Assembly (NCBI GenBank): GCA_023475455.1
Contig: JAMCVR010000125.1
Coordinates: 1-22,541, forward strand
DNA from: Thermoplasmatota archaeon
Lineage (GTDB): Bacteria > Pseudomonadota > Gammaproteobacteria > Burkholderiales > Thiobacillaceae
Length of the DNA: 22,541 nucleotides
Reading direction: 5' to 3'
Positions 16,561 to 22,541 of the stretch are shown here, piece after piece. The position numbers were made by a program, and so were the translations under genes. The notes below the pieces were generated by a model that searched no databases, had not been told where the DNA came from, and worked only from the letters and a program-made list of their open reading frames with translations. Positions within the stretch are counted from its first letter, which is position 1. Each line of letters begins with the position of its first letter.

Positions 16561-18216
16561 TCAAACGCCTTCCAGGCCGCGCATTTTCTCGCGCAGGCGG
16601 TTGCGCAGACGGATCGCGAACAGGTTGAGCACGACGATAATGATCACCAGCAGCAATGCGGTGGCGTAGACCAGCGGGCGCGCGGCTTCGACGTTGGGGC
16701 TCTGGAAGCCGACGTCGTAGATATGGAAGCCCAGGTGCATGAACTTGCGCTCCAGGTGCAGGAACGGGAAGTTGCCGTCCAGCGGCAGGCTCGGCGCCAG
16801 CTTCACCACGCCCACCAGCATCAGCGGTGCCACCTCGCCGGCGGCGCGGGCAACCGCCAGGATCAGGCCGGTCATCATCGCCGGGCTCGCCATCGGCAAC
16901 ACCGTACGCCACAGGGTTTCCGCCTTGGTCGCGCCCAGCGCCAGGCTGCCTTCACGAATCGAGCGAGGCACCCGGGACAAACCTTCCTCGGTCGCTACGA
17001 TGACGACCGGCAAGGTCAGCAGCGCGAGGGTAAGCGAGGACCAGAGGATGCCGGGGCTGCCGAAGACCGGGGCTGGCTGCGCTTCAGGAAAGAACAGCGC
17101 GTCGATATTGCCGCCCAGGAAGTAGACGAAGAAACCCAGGCCGAACACGCCGTAAACGATGGACGGCACCCCTGCGAGGTTGTTGACCGAGATGCGGATA
17201 ACCTGGATCAGCGGTCCCTGCTTGGCATATTCGCGCATGTAGACCGCCGCCATGATGCCCAGCGGCGTCACCATTGCCGACATCAGGAGCACCATCATCA
17301 CCGTGCCGAAGATGGCCGGGAAGATGCCGCCCTCGGTATTCGCCTCGCGCGGATCGTCGACGATGAACTCATACAGCTTTTGCAGATAGTGGCTGATTTT
17401 TTGCACGACGCTCATGTCATTCGGTTTGATTACGTCAGCGATCTTGGCAAACGGAATCTCTATCACCTGGCCATCCTGGATCTCGGCGGTCAGGCTGTCG
17501 CGGGCGTTCTGCGCACGCAGTCCATCCAGCCGGGCCTGCAGCCTGGCGAACTCGGTCTCGTGAAGTTTCCGTTCCTGGTCGATCTCGGCTTTGGCCTCCT
17601 CGGTCAGCCCGCCTTGCAATTCAAGCTTGCGCTGCTTCAGGCGCAGGCGCTCGAGGTTGTAGTTGACCTTGCCGATGTCGTGTTTTTCGACGCTCAGGAT
17701 TTCGTCGAACAGCTCGTTGGAACGTGCCAGGCGCTTTTGCAGTTCGGGCCACGCGGCTTCGCCCTCGGCGGCGACCCGGCCATTTTCCTTGACCGATTTC
17801 AGGTGGCCGAAAAAACTGCCCCATTCATGACGTTCGATGGAAATCACGTCCTTCGGGTACTTGAATTTCCCCAGCAAGGGCGTGGGAATCCACTTGAAAT
17901 CGACACCGTAGACATCCCGGTTGCCTTGCTTGAACAGATAACGGCTGGTGTACTGGTCGTCACTCTTGATGTCGTATCCGGACTCCCGGAGCCGAAGCAG
18001 GGAAATTTCCTCTTTCTCGCGCAGTTCCCCGATCAGGCGCTTGATGGAGCCATCAGCCTCCTTGACCGTGGTTTCCACCAACGGCTTCGGCCACCAGTGC
18101 CCCAGGCCCTGGGCCGCCGTCATCCACAGCACGGCATACACCGACACCAGGGACAAGGCCACCGCCCCGGCCGTCATCCAAATCCAGGGCTCGCCGCCCT
18201 TGAACCAGTCACGCAT
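16561..18216 (-). CDS. pstA: Phosphate ABC transporter permease PstA, large form
   Basis: This is one of the two channel subunits of the phosphate importer. At 551 residues it is almost twice the E. coli PstA length. It has an N-terminal membrane helix (about 12-34), then a large soluble region to about residue 290 with a charged, probably coiled-coil stretch (about 155-240), and then the standard permease domain from about 300. The permease EAA loop is at about 417-436 (PRSIREGSLALGAT). This matches the known large PstA type with a DUF3333-like N-terminal domain. The ATG at 18216 has GAGGAA 9 bases upstream and lies 11 bp after the pstC stop. The soluble domain should face the periplasm if the first helix is oriented in the usual way, but this is an inference. 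Confidence 0.95.
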   Translation of the reverse strand: MRDWFKGGEPWIWMTAGAVALSLVSVYAVLWMTAAQGLGHWWPKPLVETTVKEADGSIKRLIGELREKEEISLLRLRESGYDIKSDDQYTSRYLFKQGNRDVYGVDFKWIPTPLLGKFKYPKDVISIERHEWGSFFGHLKSVKENGRVAAEGEAAWPELQKRLARSNELFDEILSVEKHDIGKVNYNLERLRLKQRKLELQGGLTEEAKAEIDQERKLHETEFARLQARLDGLRAQNARDSLTAEIQDGQVIEIPFAKIADVIKPNDMSVVQKISHYLQKLYEFIVDDPREANTEGGIFPAIFGTVMMVLLMSAMVTPLGIMAAVYMREYAKQGPLIQVIRISVNNLAGVPSIVYGVFGLGFFVYFLGGNIDALFFPEAQPAPVFGSPGILWSSLTLALLTLPVVIVATEEGLSRVPRSIREGSLALGATKAETLWRTVLPMASPAMMTGLILAVARAAGEVAPLMLVGVVKLAPSLPLDGNFPFLHLERKFMHLGFHIYDVGFQSPNVEAARPLVYATALLLVIIIVVLNLFAIRLRNRLREKMRGLEGV

Positions 18217-18227
18217 CGCTTGATTCC

Positions 18228-20507
18228 TCAGAGTGAGCTGTATTTTTCGCGCAAGCGCTGGCGCACCAGCTCGGCCAGGGTGTTAATCAAAAAGGTAAAG
18301 ACGAACAGCACCAGGGCGGAGAAGAACAGCAGCAGATAATGCGTCGAACCCACCGCCGCCTCAGGCATCTCCACGCCGATGTTGGCCGACAGGGTGCGGA
18401 AGCCGGTGAAGATGGACATGTCCATCACCGCCGTGTTGCCCGTGGCCATCAGCACGATCATGGTTTCGCCGATGGCGCGGCCGAAGCCGACCATGATGGC
18501 GGAGAAGATGCCAGGACTGGCGGTCAGCAACACCACGTTGAACAGGGTTTGCCATGGCGTCGCACCCAGGGCCAGGGAGCCGCTGGTCAGGTGCCTGGGC
18601 ACGGAAAACACCGCGTCTTCGGCGATGGAAAAGATGATGGGAATCGCCGCAAAGCCCATGGCGATGCCGACCACCAGGGAGTTGCGCTGCTCATAGGACC
18701 AGCCCAGTTCGTTGCTCATCCAACGCGGCATGTCGCCGCCGAAAAACGCTGCTTCGACGGGATGACCCAGCAGTACCGCCCCCCATATCACCAGGATAAT
18801 GACGGGCACCAGCAGGGCGGCTTCCCATCCTGGCCCCAGGTTTTTGATCAATCGCCGGGGAAGCCAATGCCAAATCCACGCCGTGATCACGAAGCTGAAC
18901 GGTAAAAAAAACAGAGCCATCAGCGTGCCGGCGAGATTGTTGTCGACGAAGGGCGCCAGCCACAAACCGGCCAGAAAACCCAGAATCACAGTCGGCAAGG
19001 CTTCCATGATCTCGATGGAAGGCTTGACCACGCTGCGCATCTTCGGCGACATGAAATAAGCCGCGAATATGGCGCCCAGCACCGCCAGGGGCACCGCCAT
19101 CAGCATGGCGTAAAAGGCCGCCTTCAGGGTGCCGAAGGTAAGCGGCGCGACACTGAATTTCGGCTCGAAATCGGAGTTGGCGGCGGCGGACTGCCAGATG
19201 TAATCCGGCTTTTCGTAACTCTCGTACCAGACCTTGCCCCACAGTGCGCCGAAAGAAATTTCGGGGTATTCGTTCTCGATGCCGGCCGAACGGATTTCGC
19301 CCTTCCCCGTTTCCAGCACGATGGCGTTGGCGCGCGGCGCGAAGGCCGCCAGTCGTGCCGGAGAACCGCCGGTGGCGCGCTCGACCAGCAGGCGTTCGGA
19401 AGTGGCGTAATAGAGGTTCACCGCCCCTTTCTCGTCGGCGGCCACGAAGCCCTTGCGGGCATGCTCCGGGGCGACCAGGGTGATCGCCGCGCCCATCGGC
19501 TTGAATTCGCGGATATGGGTGAAGGTGTTTTTGTTGTTGGCGTCGCGCACTTGGAACCACTGGGCCAGATGCCCCTTGTCGGTGCCGAGGATGAGGGAGA
19601 AGCCGCCCGATAGCAATGCGGCCGCGGTGACGCGTTCGCCTTCCGGGACGACCGCCACGGTCTGCATCAGGCGCGGTGCATCCTTGTTCTGGACATCGAA
19701 ATGGCTGACGAAACGGCCGCCGTGAACCACGTAGAGATCGCGCTGCTTGACCTCCAGCAGGATCTGGCCGATCTCGCCTTCCAGCTTCGGCAATTCATGG
19801 ATGGCCGCACGCTCGGTGGTGACCGATTTGCCGGTGAAATCGCTCTCGCTGGTGAAATAGGCCAGCAGCAGGCGGCCATCCTCGGTCAGCGCGACGGCGG
19901 TAGTCCCGTCATCGTCATGCTGGATGGCCAGACGCTTCAGCGGACGTTCCGCATCGTCCACCACAAGGGCGTCCGTACCCAGCGGGTAAATCAGACCAGG
20001 AGCGATGCTGCGGATATCTTTCTTGGGATCCCGTGGATCTTGGGTGAAGCTGACCTTGTAATCGTCCTTCAACAGCACCATGCGGCCGTCGGCGAGACCG
20101 AAGCCCATGGCGCGCTTGCGCAGATCGCCCGCCGCGAAACTGCTGGCCTGAACCGATTCCGGCAAGGCAACCCGTTCCTGAAGCAGCGGCTTGCCGTCAC
20201 GAAGACTGAAAAACGTGACACCGCCCTGGCTTGCGACGCGGATACCGATCTCGGCCTGCTCCTCCATGCCGAGATGAACCGTCGACTGGTCCACGAGCGG
20301 CGGCACCGCCAAGGGCTCCGGGTCGTCCATGTGGGGCGGCATGAACAGGGGGGCCACCACGCCGGCCAGGTAGAAAAAGATCGTACTGATCGCGATGATC
20401 ACGCTCAAGCCGCCGAAGGTCATGACGTACTTGAACAGCTTGTCCTTTGCCATCCTGCGGCCGGTGTAGCCACTCGCAGAGGTAATGCTGGCCTCAATCT
20501 TTTCCAT
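18228..20507 (-). CDS. pstC: Phosphate ABC transporter permease PstC, large form
   Basis: This is the partner channel subunit. At 759 residues it is far longer than E. coli PstC (about 319). After one N-terminal membrane helix (about 27-52) comes a soluble region of about 390 residues rich in short beta-strand repeats (patterns such as MVLLKDDYKVSF, RLLLAYFTSESD, SLILGTDKGHLAQWF) that suggests a beta-propeller-like fold. The permease domain starts near residue 457, with an EAA loop at about 637-656 (PRHLTSGSLALGATPWQTLF) and RAIGETMIVLMATGN after it. Large PstC proteins pair with large PstA proteins in several proteobacteria. The ATG at 20507 has only a modest GGTGA ribosome-binding site. A terminator-like hairpin lies 57 bp upstream, so expression may depend on read-through or a second promoter. 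Confidence 0.95.
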   Translation of the reverse strand: MEKIEASITSASGYTGRRMAKDKLFKYVMTFGGLSVIIAISTIFFYLAGVVAPLFMPPHMDDPEPLAVPPLVDQSTVHLGMEEQAEIGIRVASQGGVTFFSLRDGKPLLQERVALPESVQASSFAAGDLRKRAMGFGLADGRMVLLKDDYKVSFTQDPRDPKKDIRSIAPGLIYPLGTDALVVDDAERPLKRLAIQHDDDGTTAVALTEDGRLLLAYFTSESDFTGKSVTTERAAIHELPKLEGEIGQILLEVKQRDLYVVHGGRFVSHFDVQNKDAPRLMQTVAVVPEGERVTAAALLSGGFSLILGTDKGHLAQWFQVRDANNKNTFTHIREFKPMGAAITLVAPEHARKGFVAADEKGAVNLYYATSERLLVERATGGSPARLAAFAPRANAIVLETGKGEIRSAGIENEYPEISFGALWGKVWYESYEKPDYIWQSAAANSDFEPKFSVAPLTFGTLKAAFYAMLMAVPLAVLGAIFAAYFMSPKMRSVVKPSIEIMEALPTVILGFLAGLWLAPFVDNNLAGTLMALFFLPFSFVITAWIWHWLPRRLIKNLGPGWEAALLVPVIILVIWGAVLLGHPVEAAFFGGDMPRWMSNELGWSYEQRNSLVVGIAMGFAAIPIIFSIAEDAVFSVPRHLTSGSLALGATPWQTLFNVVLLTASPGIFSAIMVGFGRAIGETMIVLMATGNTAVMDMSIFTGFRTLSANIGVEMPEAAVGSTHYLLLFFSALVLFVFTFLINTLAELVRQRLREKYSSL

Positions 20508-20563
20508 GGTTCACCGCTTTATCCATCGCCATTCACTTGCTTGCGCCGAGCGCACGAATCCGT

Positions 20564-20599
20564 AAAAAAGCGAGCCGAACCCTGTAAAGGCTCGGCTCG
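20564..20599 (-). terminator. Terminator or attenuator between the lipoprotein gene and pstC
   Basis: Read on the minus strand, CGAGCCGA and TCGGCTCG form an 8-bp perfect stem with a 13-base loop, followed by C and six Ts. It lies 27 bp after the lipoprotein stop and 57 bp before the pstC start. Partial termination here would give more PstS and lipoprotein than membrane components, a common stoichiometry device in binding-protein operons. Confidence 0.75.
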
Positions 20600-20626
20600 G
20601 TTCGCGGTCGCTTGAAGCCGACCGGA

Positions 20627-21223
20627 TTATTTGACTTGACGAAGCCGATTGAACTCCTCGATCAGGGCCACCGGGCGGCCCTTTTTCTTGGTCGCGCTGT
20701 TCAGCGCATAGATCACGGTTTCGCCTTTGGGGCCGGTGCCGATCTCGGTGTAGGTGAAGGTGATTTCCTTGTGGGCCAGATAGTCCTGGAAGTCCTTCCA
20801 CTCGCCGAAAACGTGGTAGCGGCCGTTACGCACCACCTCGCCGTAGAAGGCGCCGACCTCCCCGGTGCGGCCATCGAAGATGTCCTCGGCGGCGGTGGGC
20901 TTGTCCAGATGCTTGCCGTCCGCCTTGGTGATGCCGAAGACCACAGTCTCGCCCTCGGGACCGGCACCGATGCGGGTACGAGTCAGGGGCACTTCGTCAG
21001 TATTCATGAAGTTGACATAGATCGTGGGATCGGTCATGGCGTAGATGCGGCCGTTCTCATGGAAGACCAGGAAATAGGTCTGCTTCTGAACAGGGGTTTC
21101 TGCCTTCACCTCAGGCACGCTTTGGGTCTTGCCGTCCGCCGTGGGCTGGCTGGTTGCGCAACCGCCCAAGATGAACAGGGCGGACAGCGCGACAACGGAT
21201 TTTCGCTGCAGGGTATTCAGCAT
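20627..21223 (-). CDS. Putative lipoprotein with two tandem 54-residue domains, in the pst locus
   Basis: This 198-residue protein has a lipoprotein signal: a short basic N-terminus, a hydrophobic core and lipobox LGGC with Cys22. The mature protein contains two gapless 54-residue repeats (51-104 and 127-180) that share about 30% of residues and a G-x-GPxGETV core (IGAGPEGETVVF, then IGTGPKGETVIY), each with an upstream NGR. I do not recognise a named family. It lies between pstS and pstC on the same strand, with a good GGAG ribosome-binding site, and is followed by the hairpin at 20564-20599. Its placement downstream of a Pho box suggests it is made with PstS under phosphate limitation. A role as envelope partner of the large PstC/PstA permease is a guess from context only. 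Confidence 0.8.
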   Translation of the reverse strand: MLNTLQRKSVVALSALFILGGCATSQPTADGKTQSVPEVKAETPVQKQTYFLVFHENGRIYAMTDPTIYVNFMNTDEVPLTRTRIGAGPEGETVVFGITKADGKHLDKPTAAEDIFDGRTGEVGAFYGEVVRNGRYHVFGEWKDFQDYLAHKEITFTYTEIGTGPKGETVIYALNSATKKKGRPVALIEEFNRLRQVK

Positions 21224-21293
21224 GTTTTCACTCCATTCTGATTGTCCGCGCGCGCCCCGTGTGGGGCACGCAACGGCGTAATTGCTAGCGGGA

Positions 21294-22277
21294 TCAGTTG
21301 ATACCCAGGTCGCTCAGTGCCTTGTTGACCATGGCGGCGGGCATCGGCACGAAGCCGTCCTTGACCACCACTTCCTGGCCCTGCTTGGACAGCACCATCT
21401 TGAAGAACTCGCGTTCCAGGGGCTGCAGCGGCTGGTTCGGGCGCTTGTTCACGTAGACGTAGAGCACGCGGGACAGCGGGTAGGTCTTGTTGAGCGCGTT
21501 CTCGGCGTTCGCCTCGACGAAGGGCTGGCCATCCTTCTTGGCCAAGGCCACGGGACGCACGCCGGAAGTCCTGTAACCGATGCCGGAGTAGCCGATGGCG
21601 CCGATCTGGCCGGTCACGCTTTGTACCACGGAGGCGGAACCCGGCTGCTCGGCCACGCGCTTGGAAAAGTCGCCCTTGCACAGCGCATTCTTCTTGAAGT
21701 AGCCGTAGGTGCCGGAAACGGAGTTACGGCCGTACAGGGCGATGGGACGGCCGGCCCAGTCACCCGTCATCCCCACGTCACCCCACTTGGTGATTTCCCG
21801 GGCGCCGCCGCACTTGCGGGTCGAAGAGAAAATGGCGTCGACCTGGGGGATGGACAGACCGGGAACCGGGTTGTCCTTGTTCACGTACACGGCCAGGGCG
21901 TCGATCGCCACGGGCACGGCGGTGGGCTTGTAGCCATGCTTCTTCTCGAAGGCCACGATTTCCTCGTCCTTCATCTCCCGGCTCATCGGGCCGAAGTTGG
22001 ACGCGCCCTGGATCAGCGCGGGCGGCGCGGTGGAGGAGCCGGCGCCCTGGATCTGGATGTTGACGTTGGGGTAGAAGCGCTTGTAGGACTCGGCCCACAG
22101 CGTCATCAGGTTGTTCAGGGTGTCGGAACCGACGCTGGTGAAGTTGCCGGATACGCCGCTGGCTTTCTGGTACGTCGGCAGCGCGGGATCGACCTTGACG
22201 GCTTGGGCCAACGTGGCATTGCTGACCAACGAGCAGGCCAGGAAGCCAAGTGCGGCAACAATTTTATTCTGAACCAT
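21294..22277 (-). CDS. pstS: Phosphate ABC transporter substrate-binding protein PstS
   Basis: This is the periplasmic phosphate-binding protein of the importer. The 327-residue protein has a signal peptide (about 1-26, ending NATLAQA) and then the PstS fold. Phosphate-contacting motifs are visible in [33 protein letters not shown] and [14 protein letters not shown]. The ATG at 22277 has GGAG 9 bases upstream; a TTG five codons earlier is also open but less likely. Several cysteines in the mature protein (Cys in RKCGG and ALCKG) could form a disulfide. An internal part of the gene, 21575-21701, recurs upstream at 22415-22541. It is the first gene of the Pho-regulated unit visible here. Confidence 0.95.
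   Translation of the reverse strand: MVQNKIVAALGFLACSLVSNATLAQAVKVDPALPTYQKASGVSGNFTSVGSDTLNNLMTLWAESYKRFYPNVNIQIQGAGSSTAPPALIQGASNFGPMSREMKDEEIVAFEKKHGYKPTAVPVAIDALAVYVNKDNPVPGLSIPQVDAIFSSTRKCGGAREITKWGDVGMTGDWAGRPIALYGRNSVSGTYGYFKKNALCKGDFSKRVAEQPGSASVVQSVTGQIGAIGYSGIGYRTSGVRPVALAKKDGQPFVEANAENALNKTYPLSRVLYVYVNKRPNQPLQPLEREFFKMVLSKQGQEVVVKDGFVPMPAAMVNKALSDLGIN
21575..21701. repeat. Direct repeat inside pstS (partner of 22415-22541)
   Basis: These 127 bases are identical to 22415-22541 at the right window edge, with an 840-bp offset. The match begins sharply (T versus G just before it) and is still perfect where the window ends, so the repeat is longer than what is visible. Confidence 0.93.
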
Positions 22278-22367
22278 ATGCTTAATCTCCAATGGAATAA
22301 CGAGGGCTGGGGCTTTTCTCTACATGCAAACTGCACGAACGATTCCTTCCGTCGTTCAGCGATTGCT

Positions 22368-22373
22368 ACGATA
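22368..22373 (-). promoter_or_regulatory. -10 element of the pstS promoter
   Basis: TATCGT on the minus strand lies exactly 10 bp downstream of the Pho box. This is the spacing seen in PhoB-activated promoters, where the Pho box replaces the -35. It matches four of six consensus positions. Confidence 0.6.
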
Positions 22374-22383
22374 GGGGTTGAGT

Positions 22384-22401
22384 GTTACGGTTTCGTGACG
22401 A
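22384..22401 (-). promoter_or_regulatory. Pho box upstream of pstS
   Basis: On the minus strand TCGTCAC-GAAA-CCGTAAC gives two 7-bp direct repeats at an 11-bp period with a 4-bp AT-rich spacer, close to the PhoB consensus CTGTCAT-N4-CTGTCAT. It is about 107 bp upstream of the pstS start and 13 bp inside the duplication junction, so each copy of the repeated unit may carry one. Confidence 0.75.
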
Positions 22402-22414
22402 TTCTGTTTCCCGG

Positions 22415-22541
22415 AACCGATGCCGGAGTAGCCGATGGCGCCGATCTGGCCGGTCACGCTTTGTACCACGGAGGCGGAACCCGGCTGCTCGGCCACGCGC
22501 TTGGAAAAGTCGCCCTTGCACAGCGCATTCTTCTTGAAGTA
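22415..22541 (-). pseudogene. pstS: Second pstS fragment at the window edge (duplicate, truncated at its 3' side)
   Basis: This is an exact repeat of pstS codons about 193-234, on the same strand, joined at 22414/22415 to the region just upstream of the intact pstS promoter. It therefore has no pstS 3' end. If the repeat continues through the whole 840-bp unit, the upstream copy would carry its own start and Pho box beyond the window and encode a PstS truncated at about residue 234. Confidence 0.85.

Noticed and set aside
21240..21290. GCCCC-ACAC-GGGGC hairpin between pstS and the lipoprotein gene as a terminator
   Set aside because: The stem is short and no T-tract follows. It could protect the pstS transcript end, but this cannot be supported from sequence.
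22278..22292. TTG start five codons upstream for pstS, and similar TTG starts for pstB (16522) and the regulator (15668)
   Set aside because: For pstS and pstB the internal ATG has a better-placed ribosome-binding site and gives a standard N-terminus. For the regulator the TTG remains possible and is mentioned in its entry.

Overview
This GC-rich window looks chromosomal and comes from a proteobacterium, most likely a betaproteobacterium. That assignment is an inference from gene content: a ccoNOQPG cbb3 oxidase operon, class 2 (quinone-linked) PyrD, Kup, and a Pho-regulated pst operon with oversized PstA and PstC. No rRNA, tRNA, CRISPR array, integrase or insertion sequence was recognised.

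Layout. Positions 1-4109 (minus strand) hold ccoN-ccoO-ccoQ-ccoP-ccoG, the microaerobic cytochrome cbb3 oxidase and its assembly factor; ccoG runs off the left edge. A good sigma70-type promoter lies just upstream of ccoN. Positions 4335-5754 (plus strand) hold an intact histidine phosphatase overlapping a GpmA-type phosphoglycerate mutase gene that is broken by two frame lesions, one of them a 61-bp insertion. A REP-like palindrome follows. Positions 5882-13254 (minus strand) carry, in transcription order, pyrD, a secreted TIGR03790-family protein, kup and ald. This block contains two exact head-to-tail duplications: 1423 bp covering the TIGR03790/kup border, and 560 bp inside pyrD. The first leaves one intact copy of each gene; the second breaks pyrD. 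Positions 13406-14569 (plus strand) hold a D-alanyl-D-alanine carboxypeptidase gene followed by a strong terminator. Positions 14877-22277 (minus strand) form a phosphate-uptake locus: pstS, a lipoprotein with a repeated domain, a terminator-like hairpin, pstC, pstA, pstB and an OmpR-family response regulator with a degenerate receiver. A Pho box with a correctly spaced -10 sits upstream of pstS. The window ends 127 bp into an exact repeat of the middle of pstS, so a third head-to-tail duplication (840-bp period) crosses the right edge.

How it fits together. The pst genes make a high-affinity phosphate importer: PstS binds phosphate in the periplasm, PstC and PstA form the channel, and PstB powers it. 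The lipoprotein and the degenerate regulator are the least explained parts and the best candidates for new biology. No phoU is visible between pstB and the regulator. Three exact duplications with almost no junction homology within about 15 kb are as likely to be assembly errors as real rearrangements and need read-level checking before any biology is built on them.
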